DNA of 64,000 nt from Chthonobacter rhizosphaerae (GCF_013839525.1 NZ_JACDIS010000001.1:773937-837936); one strand, 5' to 3'; positions 19,453-31,220 are shown, counted from the stretch's first letter. The notes: generated by a model from the sequence alone, not told the origin. Numbers and translations are program-made.

Positions 19453-20181
19453 ATGCGCGAGATCGTGCTCGACACCGAGACCACCGGCCTCGATCCGAAG
19501 ACCGGCGACCGCCTGGTCGAGATCGGCTGCGTCGAGCTCCTCAACCAGTTCCCCACCGGGCGGACCTATCACGTCTACATCAACCCGGAACGGACCATGC
19601 CGCGGGAGGCCTTCGAGGTCCACGGCCTGTCCGACGCCTTCCTGGCCGACAAGCCCCGCTTCGACGACGTGGCCGACGCCTTCCTGGACTTCATCGCCGA
19701 CGGCCGGCTCGTCATCCACAACGCCCAGTTCGACATGGGCTTCATCAATTTCGAGCTGAAGCGCAGCGGCCGGTCCACCATCGGCGACGACCGGGTGCTC
19801 GACACCCTGCAGCTCGCCCGCCGGAAGCACCCGGGCTCGCCGGCGAGCCTCGACTCCCTCTGCTCGCGCTACGGCATCGACACGTCGAAGCGCGTGAAGC
19901 ACGGCGCGCTCCTCGACGCCGAACTCCTCGCCGAGGTCTACATCGAGCTGAACGGCGGCCGTCAGGCCGACCTCGGCCTCGTCGCCGCCTCCACGTCCAC
20001 GGCCCGCCTCAGGGCCGTCGGCCGCAAGGCCGAGGCCCGCCCGCAGCCGCTGCCGAGCCGGCTCACCGCCGAGGAGGCGACCGCCCACCGGGCCTTCGTC
20101 GAAACCCTCGGCGCGGGCGCCCTGTGGGGCCGCTATCTCCAGACGGAAGAGCCGCCGGCGGCGGCCAGCGGCTCTCACTGA
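19453..20181 (+). CDS. dnaQ: DNA polymerase III epsilon subunit (proofreading exonuclease)
   Basis: DnaQ supplies 3'-5' proofreading to the replicative polymerase. The ExoI motif LDTETTG gives the catalytic D7 and E9; ExoII is in IHNAQFDMGF, and ExoIII in HGALLDAELLAEVY (H and D). The ATG directly before REIVLDTETTG is chosen, with AGGAAG upstream; an open frame runs 26 codons further back without similarity. Length is 242. About 140 bp without evident signals separate it from coaE. Confidence 0.95.
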   Translation: MREIVLDTETTGLDPKTGDRLVEIGCVELLNQFPTGRTYHVYINPERTMPREAFEVHGLSDAFLADKPRFDDVADAFLDFIADGRLVIHNAQFDMGFINFELKRSGRSTIGDDRVLDTLQLARRKHPGSPASLDSLCSRYGIDTSKRVKHGALLDAELLAEVYIELNGGRQADLGLVAASTSTARLRAVGRKAEARPQPLPSRLTAEEATAHRAFVETLGAGALWGRYLQTEEPPAAASGSH

Positions 20182-20290
20182 TCCGATCGATCGGGCACCT
20201 CGTCTCCTGTGGACCGAGGAACCCGGCGGCGCATCATTCGACCCGCCTCGTCCGTCGCTCCCCGCCGGAGAGCGACGGCGGCCGGTCCCG

Positions 20291-20758
20291 TTACTGCTGC
20301 ACCTGGGCCTGCGCCTGCATGCGGGCGAGGTACTGCTGGTAGAGCTGCACGAAATCGATCGGGTCGATCATCAGCGGCGGGAAGCCGCCGCGCACGCTCG
20401 CGTCGGCCACGATCTGGCGGGCGAACGGGAACAGGAGGCGCGGGCATTCGATCATGACGAACGGGTGCAGGTGCGCCTGGGGCACGTTCTGCACGCGGAA
20501 CAGGCCGCCGTAGAGCATCTCGATCTGGAAGACCGTCTCGCCCTTCTGCTCGGCCTTCACCTCGATCTTGAGGTCGACCTCGTATTCGACGCCGGAGCGC
20601 TGGCGCGACGACACGTTGACGCCGACGCTGATCTCCGGGGAGCCCTCGCGCGAGCGCAGGCTGTCCGGCGCCTTCGGGTTCTCGAACGACAGGTCCTTCA
20701 GGTACTGGGCGAGGACGTTGAGGGACGGCTGCTGAATGGCGCCCTGGGTATCGGTCAT
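20291..20758 (-). CDS. secB: Protein-export chaperone SecB
   Basis: SecB is a tetrameric cytosolic chaperone that holds preproteins unfolded and delivers them to SecA. The 155-residue product shows LAQYLKDLSFENPKAP near the start and YGGLFRV, CPRLLFPFAR and GGFPPLMIDPIDF in the body. The C-terminal tail is rich in Gln and Ala. It converges with dnaQ, which fits the usual dnaQ/secB border near alphaproteobacterial origins. Confidence 0.96.
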   Translation of the reverse strand: MTDTQGAIQQPSLNVLAQYLKDLSFENPKAPDSLRSREGSPEISVGVNVSSRQRSGVEYEVDLKIEVKAEQKGETVFQIEMLYGGLFRVQNVPQAHLHPFVMIECPRLLFPFARQIVADASVRGGFPPLMIDPIDFVQLYQQYLARMQAQAQVQQ

Positions 20759-20925
20759 GGCGGTCTCGTATCTCCTGCGGCGTCCCGGAACGGCACGCGC
20801 TCTCGGCAGATGCGGCTACCACCGGCGGCGGCCGGGCGCAAGGCTCGCCGGGGCCGAAAACCCCGCGCCGGCCGGCCCGAACCGCCGGAGTGCACACGGG
20901 GTCCGGTCCCGTCCGGCCGCCCGCG

Positions 20926-21429
20926 TCAGGCGCCGCCGATCCGCGGCGGGCCGTCCTCGCCGGACCAGGGGCTGTGCCCGCCGCCGCGCCGCTCGTACTC
21001 GTCCGCCTCCAGGTCGAGGACGCCGGAGCCGGCGCGGGACGACGTCCAGGATGCGGTCGTGCGGGCACCCTGGCTCACCACCGTGATGTTCCGGCGCACG
21101 CCCGAGACCACCAGCCCCCGCACCGGCGGCAGGAGGAGCAGGAAGGCCGCGATGTCCGACAGGAAGCCCGGCAGCAGCAGGAACAGACCGGCGAGCGCCA
21201 GCAGCGCCCCGTGCACGATCGTCTCCGCCGGCATGCGCCCGGCGGCGAGGTCCGCCCGCGCGGCCGCCACCAGCCGCAGGCCCTGCCAGCGCAGGACGAG
21301 CGCGCCGAGGACACCGGCCCCGATCAGGAGGCCGAGAGTCCCGAGCACGCCGATTTCGCGCCCGACCACCACGAACATGGCGATCTCGGCGATCGGCACC
21401 AGGAGAAGGAAAAGCGCGGCGATACGCAT
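20926..21429 (-). CDS. fxsA: FxsA-family membrane protein
   Basis: FxsA proteins are small inner-membrane proteins; the E. coli member affects exclusion of phage T7 by the F plasmid, but the cellular role is unknown. Three to four hydrophobic segments span roughly residues 1-115, with E-I near the start (LLLVPIAEIAMFVVVG) and LPGFLSDIAAFLLLLPPVR as the family signature. The Ser/Gly-rich tail is probably cytosolic. The ATG before RIAALFLLL is preferred over an upstream in-frame ATG because the signal-like segment starts there. The length is 167. Confidence 0.85.
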   Translation of the reverse strand: MRIAALFLLLVPIAEIAMFVVVGREIGVLGTLGLLIGAGVLGALVLRWQGLRLVAAARADLAAGRMPAETIVHGALLALAGLFLLLPGFLSDIAAFLLLLPPVRGLVVSGVRRNITVVSQGARTTASWTSSRAGSGVLDLEADEYERRGGGHSPWSGEDGPPRIGGA

Positions 21430-21658
21430 CGAGGTCAGGTCCTCAGCGGGTCGGAGCAACGGGGCGGGGGTGGCCATGACGATTGAAAGACGGCTCCCAA
21501 ACGGGCATAGGCTTGGGACGAGAAGCTTTGTATCCGAGCCATCGCCCCTTTATGCTGGCCGGACGCGGCATACATAAGGAGTGGAGCGGGGCCTCGCCAG
21601 GGATATCGGGCGGCGGCGACCGAGCACTCTTGTCTCCAGAACGGGCCCGATAGCCGAG

Positions 21659-22375
21659 ATGAACGGATTCCTCGACGTCTACAGCCTGGTCTTCCTGTTG
21701 GTGGCCGTGGCCATCTTCTGGAAGCTCCGGAGCGTGCTCGGCCGGCGCACCGGCCACGAGCGTCCCCCGCAGGATCCGTTCGCCAGGCGCGAGGAGCGTC
21801 CGGCCGCCCCGGCCCCCGAGACCAACGACAACGTGGTCGCCCTGCCTCGGGCAACCCGGGCGCCCGCCGCCACCGCGGAGGCCCAGGCCGCCGGCGTGGA
21901 CGCGGTGGCGCCGGCCGGTTCCGCCCTCAACGGGGCGCTGCGCACCATCGTGTCGGCGGATCGCAGCTTCGACGCCCGCCACTTCCTGGACGGCTCCCGC
22001 GCCGCCTACGAGATCATCGTCGGCGCTTTCGCGTCCGGCGACCGCGACACCCTGAAGATGCTCCTCAGCCCGGACGTCTACGAGGGCTTCAGCGCTGCCA
22101 TCGCGGACCGGGAGAAGCGCGGCGAGAAGATCGAGACCACCTTCGTCGGCATGGACAAGGCCGACATCGTGGAGGCCGCCCTGAAGAACGGGCAGGCCCA
22201 GATCACCGTCCGCTTCGTCAGCCAGCTCATCTCGGTGACCCGCGACCGCGCCGGCGCCGTGGTCGACGGCGACCCGGTCAAGGTGGCCGAGGTGACCGAC
22301 GTCTGGACCTTCGCCCGCGACGTGAAGTCGCGCGACCCGAACTGGAAGCTCATCGCCACCGAGGCGGACGGCTGA
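21659..22375 (+). CDS. Tim44-domain inner-membrane protein
   Basis: This 238-residue protein has one membrane segment at the N-terminus (VYSLVFLLVAVAIFWKL), a Pro/Ala-rich linker of about 70 residues, and a C-terminal Tim44/TimA-like domain (about 100-235). That domain is related to the mitochondrial import-motor subunit Tim44. In Alphaproteobacteria the gene regularly lies between fxsA/secB and mltA, as here; its exact function is unsettled. The ATG before NGFLDVYS is chosen because it starts directly before the membrane segment. Confidence 0.85.
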   Translation: MNGFLDVYSLVFLLVAVAIFWKLRSVLGRRTGHERPPQDPFARREERPAAPAPETNDNVVALPRATRAPAATAEAQAAGVDAVAPAGSALNGALRTIVSADRSFDARHFLDGSRAAYEIIVGAFASGDRDTLKMLLSPDVYEGFSAAIADREKRGEKIETTFVGMDKADIVEAALKNGQAQITVRFVSQLISVTRDRAGAVVDGDPVKVAEVTDVWTFARDVKSRDPNWKLIATEADG

Positions 22376-22387
22376 CGGTCCGTCCCG

Positions 22388-23509
22388 ATGACCGAGCCAT
22401 CGACTGCCCCGGCCCGCCTGCGCCGGGTCGCCTTCGACCGGCTGGCCGGCTGGGCCGGGGACGACCACGCGGCCGCCTTCCGGGCCTTCCGGCTGTCCGC
22501 CGCCCGCATCCTCGACAGCCTGCCGAAGACCAGGGCTCTGCGGCTCGACGGGGCCGCCCTCCGGGCGCCCGCCGATGCCGCGCTCGCCCTTTCGGCCGGT
22601 CTCGACGGGCCTGCCGCCCGCGCCTTCTTCGAGCGCTGGTTCGAGCCGGCCCGCATCCTCCCGCGCGAGGGAGCCGGCTTCGTCACCGGCTACTACGAGC
22701 CCGAGGTGGAGGGCTCGCGGGTCCGTACGCCGGACTTCCCGGTGCCGCTCCATCGGCGGCCCGACGATCTCGTGGAGATCGGCCCCGAGGACGACCGGAC
22801 CGGCCTCGACCCGTCGCTCACCTGGGCCCGCCGGGCGGACGGCCGTCTGGTGGAACACCCGGACCGGGGCGCCGTCATGGCCGGCGCCCTCGACGGGCGC
22901 GGCCTGGAACTCGTGTTCCTCAAGAGCTGGGTGGAGGCCTTCTTCATCCACGTGCAGGGATCCGCCCGCGTCCGCCTGCCGGACGGCGCGGTCATGCGGG
23001 TCGGCTTCGACGGCAAGTCCGGCCACGCCTATTTCCCGATCGCCCGGGTCCTCGTCGAGAAGGGCCTGATGACCGCCGCCGAGGCGACCGCCGACGTGCT
23101 GCGCGCCTGGCTGGAGGCGAACCCTGACGAGGCCGGCGCCGTCATGGCCCGCAACCGGTCCTACATCGTCTTCCGGGAGACGCCGGTGCCCGATCCGGCG
23201 CTCGGGCCGCTCGCCGCCGCGCAGGTGCCGCTGACCCCCGGCCGCTCGCTCGCCGTCGACCGACACCTGATGACCTTCCACATGCCGATCTTCGTGGAGA
23301 CGAGCCTCGACGGCGAGACGGCCGGCCAGAAGCTGCCGTTCCGGCGGCTGATGATCGCCCAGGACACCGGGTCCGCCATCCTCGGCCCGTCCCGGGGCGA
23401 CATCTTCTTCGGCACCGGCGAGGAGGCCTGGGCGAAGGCCGCCCGGGTCCGCCACCCGGCCCGCTTCACCGTGCTGCGGCCGCGACCGGAGCCGACCGGT
23501 GGCCCGTGA
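22388..23509 (+). CDS. mltA: MltA-domain lytic murein transglycosylase
   Basis: MltA cleaves peptidoglycan between N-acetylmuramic acid and N-acetylglucosamine with formation of 1,6-anhydromuramic acid. The MltA domain contains GFVTGYYEPEVEGS, and the C-terminal 3D domain has AQDTGSAILGPSRGDIFFG with the catalytic aspartate in the QDTG phrase. No signal peptide or lipobox is visible in this reading: the N-terminus is TEPSTAPARLRRV. The real export signal may be absent or the start misplaced, though no better upstream frame is seen. Length 373. It overlaps the Smr gene by 11 bp. Confidence 0.88.
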   Translation: MTEPSTAPARLRRVAFDRLAGWAGDDHAAAFRAFRLSAARILDSLPKTRALRLDGAALRAPADAALALSAGLDGPAARAFFERWFEPARILPREGAGFVTGYYEPEVEGSRVRTPDFPVPLHRRPDDLVEIGPEDDRTGLDPSLTWARRADGRLVEHPDRGAVMAGALDGRGLELVFLKSWVEAFFIHVQGSARVRLPDGAVMRVGFDGKSGHAYFPIARVLVEKGLMTAAEATADVLRAWLEANPDEAGAVMARNRSYIVFRETPVPDPALGPLAAAQVPLTPGRSLAVDRHLMTFHMPIFVETSLDGETAGQKLPFRRLMIAQDTGSAILGPSRGDIFFGTGEEAWAKAARVRHPARFTVLRPRPEPTGGP

Positions 23510-24071
23510 CCGTCGCCGCCTCGGCCCGGAGGAGGAGGCGCTCTGGTCCCTGGTCCAACGGACCGTCAACCCGCTCCGGAAGCCGAAGAGCAAGGCAAAA
23601 CCCGTCCCGCCGCCGCCTCCGATGCCGGAGGCCGTGCCGCCGCCGCCCGCCGACATCGCGCCCGTGACGCCCAAGGTGGAGCCGCCGCGCCAGCCCTCCC
23701 GGCCGGCCATGCCGACGCTCCAGACCCTCGACCGCAAGGAGAAGAAGCGCGTCGTCCGCGGCACCCAGGCCCTCGACGGCCGGCTCGACCTGCACGGTCT
23801 GCGCCAGGACGAGGCGCGCGCCCGGCTCCTCGGCTTCCTCTCGACAGCCCAGGCGCGGGACGCCAAGATCGTCCTCGTCATCACCGGCAAGGGCTCGGGC
23901 GGCGGCTTCGAGACCCTCCACGGCGCCGAGCGCGGCGTCCTGAAGCGCATGGTGCCCCTGTGGCTGAGCCTGCCGGAGTTCCGCGACAAGGTGCTCGGCT
24001 TCGAGGACGCGCACCTCGCCCACGGCGGCGCGGGCGCGCTCTACATCCGCATCCGCCGCCGGCGCGGCTGA
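23499..24071 (+). CDS. Smr/MutS2-domain protein
   Basis: The 190-residue protein begins with a GTG inside the mltA end, so it is translationally coupled. A Pro- and Lys-rich stretch of about 90 residues leads to the Smr domain, with LDLHGLRQDEARARL and ITGKGSGGG as the two core motifs. Smr domains are nicking endonucleases in some proteins; the function of stand-alone bacterial members downstream of mltA is not well defined. This arrangement of Tim44-like, mltA and smr genes is common in Hyphomicrobiales. Confidence 0.87.
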   Translation: MARDRRRLGPEEEALWSLVQRTVNPLRKPKSKAKPVPPPPPMPEAVPPPPADIAPVTPKVEPPRQPSRPAMPTLQTLDRKEKKRVVRGTQALDGRLDLHGLRQDEARARLLGFLSTAQARDAKIVLVITGKGSGGGFETLHGAERGVLKRMVPLWLSLPEFRDKVLGFEDAHLAHGGAGALYIRIRRRRG

Positions 24072-24121
24072 GGCGGCCCGCCGCGGACGTCCGGGACGCG
24101 CGAAGCGCGAAGGGGAGGGGC

Positions 24122-24514
24122 ATGACGCCGTTCGGAGCCAGGATGCGCGAGCTGAGGACCGCCCGCGGCGTCAGCCTGAAGGACATGGCCGCCGCCCTCG
24201 GGGTCTCGGCCACCTACCTGTCCGCCCTGGAGCACGGCCGGCGCGGCCGGCCGAGCTGGTTCATGCTCCAGCGCATCATCGGCTATTTCAACGTCATCTG
24301 GGACGAGGCGGAGGATCTGCAGCGCCTCGCCGAACTGTCGCACCCGCGCGTCGTGATCGACACGGCCGGGCTCGACCCGAAGGCGACCCGGCTCGCGAAC
24401 CTCCTCGCCGAGACCATCGCGGGCCTCGACGGCGCCACCCTCGACCGACTCCTCCGCGATCTGGAGGACGCCCTCCCCGGCCGGGTCCTCCGCCCGCCCG
24501 CCCGGTCCGGCTGA
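24122..24514 (+). CDS. XRE-family helix-turn-helix regulator
   Basis: The product has 130 residues with an HTH_3 domain at about 5-60 (MRELRTARGVSLKDMAAALG, then VSATYLSALEHGRRGRPS). The C-terminal half is helical and acidic with no known ligand domain. It follows the Smr gene by 50 bp with GGGGAGGGGC just before the ATG. Homologues are usual in this place next to mltA and smr. Its targets are unknown. Confidence 0.85.
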   Translation: MTPFGARMRELRTARGVSLKDMAAALGVSATYLSALEHGRRGRPSWFMLQRIIGYFNVIWDEAEDLQRLAELSHPRVVIDTAGLDPKATRLANLLAETIAGLDGATLDRLLRDLEDALPGRVLRPPARSG

Positions 24515-24543
24515 CCTCCCGCCCGTCGCCCTTGAACGTCCCG

Positions 24544-27063
<2,520 letters not shown>

Positions 27064-27120
27064 GGGGGAACGACTCTTCGGGCATGGGCGGGCGGCGCCT
27101 GCCGCCCGCCGCCGGCCTCG

Positions 27121-27624
27121 TCAGCGGACTTCGATGGTGGCGATCTGCCAGACGGAGCGGTTGAAATACTGCTCCGTGTAGAGGCTCGGGTCCGCGTCGA
27201 ACGGATAGATCAGGAACAGCGGTCCCTTGTCGCGGACCGACATGGGCTTGCCGTTCATGCTGGTGGCGAGGATCACGTCGTGATCCACCAGGTCGGCGGC
27301 CGGCACGTCGGCCGAATAGTCGTTGAGCGCCGTCACCTTCAGCATGGCGCCGGTGGCGCCCACCGCCTCCAGCACCGCCCGGCCGAGCGGTCCCTCGAAC
27401 CTCGTCTTGCCCTCGGTCCACGGGGTCTCCACCTCGGTCACCCGGGAGGCGAGGGCGGTCAGCATGGCGAGGTCGAATTCGGCCCCGGCCTCGCTGTTGG
27501 TGTTCGTGATGGCGCCCTTGACGGTGAGGATCACCGGGCCGGTCGGGCGCTCCAGCGCCGACGCGGGCAGGATGGCGGCGGCGACCAGGGCCGCGGCGGC
27601 GAGGATGGTCGAGCGGATGGTCAT
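27121..27624 (-). CDS. Small exported molybdopterin-binding-fold protein
   Basis: The 167-residue protein has a cleavable signal peptide (residues 1-24, ...ALVAAAILPASALE). The rest resembles the short, stand-alone versions of the oxidoreductase molybdopterin-binding (SUOX/YedY-like) fold: LTVKGAITNTN, DLVDHDVILATSMNGKPM, DKGPLFLIYPF. The cysteine that binds molybdenum in SUOX enzymes is absent, so catalysis is doubtful. Placed between a response regulator and a hybrid kinase, it may be a periplasmic ligand-binding partner of the kinase; that is an inference from position. Confidence 0.7.
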   Translation of the reverse strand: MTIRSTILAAAALVAAAILPASALERPTGPVILTVKGAITNTNSEAGAEFDLAMLTALASRVTEVETPWTEGKTRFEGPLGRAVLEAVGATGAMLKVTALNDYSADVPAADLVDHDVILATSMNGKPMSVRDKGPLFLIYPFDADPSLYTEQYFNRSVWQIATIEVR

Positions 27625-27742
27625 GCGGTCTTTCCTCGATGAGCGGGGAGTGTCGGGACGGGCCGTCCGTCCGGGCTTCGCGCCGCGCCGAAGCGGTCTC
27701 CGGGCGCCGCGCCTTTTGGGAAGGGGAGGGGGCCGGGACGGC

Positions 27743-28792
27743 TCAGGCCGCGAGGCCGCCCGCGTCCGGCTGTTCCTCCAGGATCCGCAGGATGCGGTGC
27801 AGCCGGGCCTGGAAGGCGGCGACCACCTTCGGGTCGAACTGGGTGCCGGCGTTCTCCACCAGATAGTCCACCGCCTTCTGAACCGGCCACGCGTCCTTGT
27901 AGGGGCGGGGCGACACCAGGGCGTCGAACACGTCGGCGGCGGCCGCGATCCGGCCGGAGATCGGAATCATGGTGCCGGCGAGCCCGCGCGGATAGCCGGA
28001 GCCGTTCCAGCGCTCGTGGTGGGTCTCGGCGATCTCCGCCGCCAGCCGGATCAGCCGGGAATCCGAGCCGGCCAGGATGGAGGCGCCCACCGCCGTGTGG
28101 GTCTGCATCAGGGCGCGTTCGTCGGCCGTCAGCGCCCCCGGCTTGCGCAGGATGGCGTCCGGCACGCCGATCTTGCCGATGTCGTGCATGGGGGCGGCGA
28201 GATAGATGTCGCGGCAGAACTGGTTGGTCATGCCCAGTTCCTCGGCGATCTCCCGGCAGGTGCGGGCCATCCGCACCACATGGGCGCCGGTGTCGCTGTC
28301 CCGGTATTCGGACGCCCGCGACAGGCGCAGGATGATCTCCTCCTCCAGGAGCGACATCTCGTAGGTGGCCTTGCGTACCTCCGCGGAGAGCCATTCGGCC
28401 CGGTCGCGCATCTTGTTCTGCATGTCGCGCAGGCTGGCCAGGTTGCGCACGCGCGCCTTCACCTCCGCCATGTCGACCGGCTTGGTCAGGAAGTCGGTGG
28501 CGCCCGCTTCCAGGGCGTCGTAGCAGACCTGCTTCTGATCCACCGTCGTGACCATCACGATCGGCACGTCCGCATAGTCCGGCAGCGCCCGGAGCGCCTT
28601 CACCACCTGGAGGCCGTCGAGCCCGGGCATCATGTAGTCGCAGAGCACGATGTCGAACTGCACCACCTTGGCCTCGGCGAGCGCCGCCACCGGGTCCTTG
28701 AACGAGACCACGTCCGCAAGGCCGGCGTTCTGCACCAGCTTGCTCAGCATGAAGAGGTTGGTCGGATTGTCGTCGATCAGAAGTGCCTTCAT
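27743..28792 (-). CDS. Response regulator with HD-GYP domain
   Basis: An N-terminal receiver domain (residues 1-125) has the acidic pair in LLIDDN, phospho-acceptor D52 (LCDYMMPG) and K in FLTKPVD. A helical linker leads to an HD-GYP domain with H203-D204 (PMHDIGKIG) and HHERWNGSGYPRGL. HD-GYP domains degrade cyclic di-GMP; the usual DGxGYP is NGSGYP here. The ATG before KALLIDDN is preferred to an in-frame TTG four codons upstream. It is the first gene of a leftward group with the molybdopterin-fold protein and the hybrid kinase. Confidence 0.93.
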   Translation of the reverse strand: MKALLIDDNPTNLFMLSKLVQNAGLADVVSFKDPVAALAEAKVVQFDIVLCDYMMPGLDGLQVVKALRALPDYADVPIVMVTTVDQKQVCYDALEAGATDFLTKPVDMAEVKARVRNLASLRDMQNKMRDRAEWLSAEVRKATYEMSLLEEEIILRLSRASEYRDSDTGAHVVRMARTCREIAEELGMTNQFCRDIYLAAPMHDIGKIGVPDAILRKPGALTADERALMQTHTAVGASILAGSDSRLIRLAAEIAETHHERWNGSGYPRGLAGTMIPISGRIAAAADVFDALVSPRPYKDAWPVQKAVDYLVENAGTQFDPKVVAAFQARLHRILRILEEQPDAGGLAA

Positions 28793-29158
28793 GGTCCCCA
28801 CCAAACGTCGCTACCGAAGCGCACGATACGCCACCAAACATGAAACATTCGCCAATCTGAATGGCAAACCGCGCGTTGAACGGAATCGGTGGGATTCGCC
28901 GAGGCGGGTTGACGGACGGTTCACCACGCCCGGCTGGCCGGCGCTCCGGCGCCCTCGTGGCGGCGGTGTCCGTTAGCACCGATCGCTCCGGTTTGTCCGC
29001 CTTCGGATCCGCCACGGCCCGCCGGTCGCCGGAATGGTGAACCATTTGTCCAGCGCCCTGCCACAACCGGCAGTACCGTCCCGCTTGCGTCAGGACTGGC
29101 GCGCGATCGACCGGGCCGGGCGGAGATCGGCGGTTCCGCGTCCGGTCCGCGGGGCCTA

Positions 29159-29295
29159 GGGTCGGTCCGGACAGCGAGGACCGCAGACCCGATCAAACGC
29201 CTCGGACGTCAGAAGAGGGACGCCAGCCCAAGACCCTCCATAACAAACAGACCTTGACGGGCGGCGGAGAGAACGGCTCCGCCGCCCGTCTTTTT
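29159..29295 (+). ncRNA. Possible small RNA ending at an intrinsic terminator
   Basis: A hairpin (GGGTCGGTCC pairing with GGACC and GACCC around a GCA bulge, 29159-29190) stands about 65 nt before a strong rightward terminator. No rightward protein gene precedes that terminator within 4.7 kb. A short noncoding transcript would explain both. No promoter is obvious, the 5' end is unknown, and I recognise no known RNA family (no 6S, SRP or tmRNA hallmarks). Confidence 0.35.
29256..29295 (+). terminator. Perfect intrinsic terminator, rightward
   Basis: GACGGGCGGCGGAG and CTCCGCCGCCCGTC form a perfect 14-bp stem around a 7-nt loop and are followed at once by TTTTT. The T run is on the plus strand only, so it ends a rightward transcript. 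Confidence 0.9.
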
Positions 29296-29508
29296 CGTGT
29301 CGCCCGTCGTCCCCGCGCCCGTCCGCCCGTCCGCCCGTCCGTGCTCCGCCCCGCCCGCGACCGCGCCTCCCCGCCCGACGGAACGAGATCACGGCCCGGG
29401 TTCGCCGGCCATGATCCGGAGAGAGGGCCGATGGGCGCTTCGCGGTCGCACACAAATCCTCAACCTCCGGATGGGTAGTCTCGGGCCGGGTGATGACGGG
29501 AGCGGTGC

Positions 29509-31116
29509 ATGCGGGAGATGATCGGTGGCGGTCCGTGGACCGGCCGGCGCGATGGCCGGCGGCCCTGGCTCGTGCTGGCCGCCGCCACCCTCTTCCTCGT
29601 CGCGGCCGGCGCGGTGGAGGCCACGTCCGTCGCCCTCGCCCGCCACCGTGTTCTCCAGGCCGTCGAAGCCGCCACTCTCGCCGCCGCCCGGTCCCCTCGC
29701 GAGCCGCGTCCCGCCGCCCACGCCGTCCTGGCGCGCGCCGGACTCGACCCGCTGGACGCCTCCTTCACGGTCGGCGACCCGGATGGCGCTTCGGACGGCC
29801 CTGCCGCCGAGCCCACGGCTCGCCGCATGGTCGCCGCCTACCGGTTCCGGGTGCCGTCCGCCCTGCTCGGCTGGTCTCCCGTCGGCCTCGGCTGGACCGT
29901 GGGCGCGTCCGCCACAGCCGAGACCGTCGGCCGCGTCGCCGTGACGGTCCGGCCGGATCTCGCGGCCGCCCCGCACCCGGTCCGGGAAGCGGTCGTGGCA
30001 AGCCTGTTCGGCCTCTCCGGACCCGGCGCCGACGCGGTGATCACGGGCCTTGCCGGCGCGCCGGTCGGCGCCGACGACATCCTCGCCGTCTGGCGCGACG
30101 TCTCAGGCGGGGACCCGGCGCCCGACATGGCGTTGCCGCTCGACACCCTGTTCGCCGGCCTCGCCGTCCGCGCGGGCCTGCCGCCGGTTCAGCGCGGCTG
30201 GTCCGCCCTCGTCGGCGCGCCGGCCGTCACGGAGCGGACGATCCGGCTCGACGCCCTTCTGGATCCCCTGATGCTGCGCGGAGAAGCGAGGGCGCCCGGC
30301 GCCCTGGCGCTCGACGGCCTCGACGTCGCGGTCGGGGCGGGCCTGCGCGCTCTCGGGTCCGGGCCGCTCACCGCCCGGCTCGACGATCCGCACGGGGCCG
30401 CCGGCACCATCGTGCTGACCCTGCAGCCCCTGTCGGATCTCGCCGGTCACCCGCTCGTCGATTGGCTGGATCTCGGCGAGACCGCCGTGACGCCCCGCTT
30501 CGACCTCGCCGTCTCGGCCACGGTCGGCGGCTCCCGGAGCGCCGCCGTGCCGACGGTGGATCTTTCGGTCGGCCTCCGGTTCGGCGGCGGCACCCTTCGG
30601 CCGGTGGACCTCGGCTGTCCGTCGGCCTCGTCCGGCACGGCCGCCACCCTCGCCGTCGCGCCCGGCCCCATCGACCTGCGGTTCGGCCTTCCGCCGGAGG
30701 CCGACCCGCCGTCGGCGGACCTGACCTCCGATGGCGGACTGATCCTGAAGGCGTTCGGCCGCGAGACTATCCCGGCCCCGGAGGCCCGGTCCATGGCGAT
30801 CCCGGCCGAAGCGATCGGCCCGGGCCACCGGGTCGAGGCCCGGGGCGTCGCCGAGACCAGGCCCGCCCTCGGCCAGTTCCTCTCCGCCGCCGACGTGCGG
30901 GTCGGCCTCAAGGCCGACGCCTCGGAGGCGGTCCGGAGCATCGGCGAGGCCCGTCTCCGGGCGGCGGCGGCCGAACTCCTCCGCGATGCCGCCGGCCCGG
31001 TCGCCGACGCCGTGGAAGCCTTCACCGGGGCGCTCGGCATCGCCCCCGACCGCCTGGCCGTCTCGGTCCTCGGCGTCGACTGCGACGGCGCCCGCCTCGC
31101 CGCCCTGCCGGACTGA
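29509..31116 (+). CDS. Membrane-anchored TadG-like protein of unknown function
   Basis: The 535-residue protein has a basic start, one membrane segment at about 20-42 (WLVLAAATLFLVAAGAVEAT) and a large exported part. The N-terminal segment followed by LQAVEAATLAAARS resembles the TadE/TadG-like start of Flp-pilus pseudopilins, in which the region after the membrane helix packs as a long helix. The rest is low in charge and rich in Ala, Gly and Leu with no motif I recognise. It ends in VLGVDCDGARLAALPD. No other tad or cpa genes are near, so a pilus role is uncertain. GGGAG lies nine bases before the ATG. Confidence 0.6.
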   Translation: MREMIGGGPWTGRRDGRRPWLVLAAATLFLVAAGAVEATSVALARHRVLQAVEAATLAAARSPREPRPAAHAVLARAGLDPLDASFTVGDPDGASDGPAAEPTARRMVAAYRFRVPSALLGWSPVGLGWTVGASATAETVGRVAVTVRPDLAAAPHPVREAVVASLFGLSGPGADAVITGLAGAPVGADDILAVWRDVSGGDPAPDMALPLDTLFAGLAVRAGLPPVQRGWSALVGAPAVTERTIRLDALLDPLMLRGEARAPGALALDGLDVAVGAGLRALGSGPLTARLDDPHGAAGTIVLTLQPLSDLAGHPLVDWLDLGETAVTPRFDLAVSATVGGSRSAAVPTVDLSVGLRFGGGTLRPVDLGCPSASSGTAATLAVAPGPIDLRFGLPPEADPPSADLTSDGGLILKAFGRETIPAPEARSMAIPAEAIGPGHRVEARGVAETRPALGQFLSAADVRVGLKADASEAVRSIGEARLRAAAAELLRDAAGPVADAVEAFTGALGIAPDRLAVSVLGVDCDGARLAALPD

Positions 31117-31220
31117 AACCCGACCCCGGCGACGCGCCGGTGCCGACCGGCGGACCTGCCGGCTGGCGGACCGACGCCGGCCCGCTGGCCGCCGGGCCCG
31201 CTTCGGGCTATCAGGGCGCC

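Larger units (their letters stand above)
28793..29508. other. Gap with an orphan terminator; no gene seen
   Basis: The divergent genes at each side leave 716 bases. Open frames in it are short and without likeness to known proteins. The only strong signals are a hairpin at 29159-29190 and a perfect terminator at 29256-29295, both described separately. The rest next to the response regulator presumably holds its promoter. Confidence 0.6.

Noticed and set aside
29101..29295. 6S RNA, SRP RNA or tmRNA piece
   Set aside because: The hairpins do not contain the conserved loop or coding words of those RNAs.
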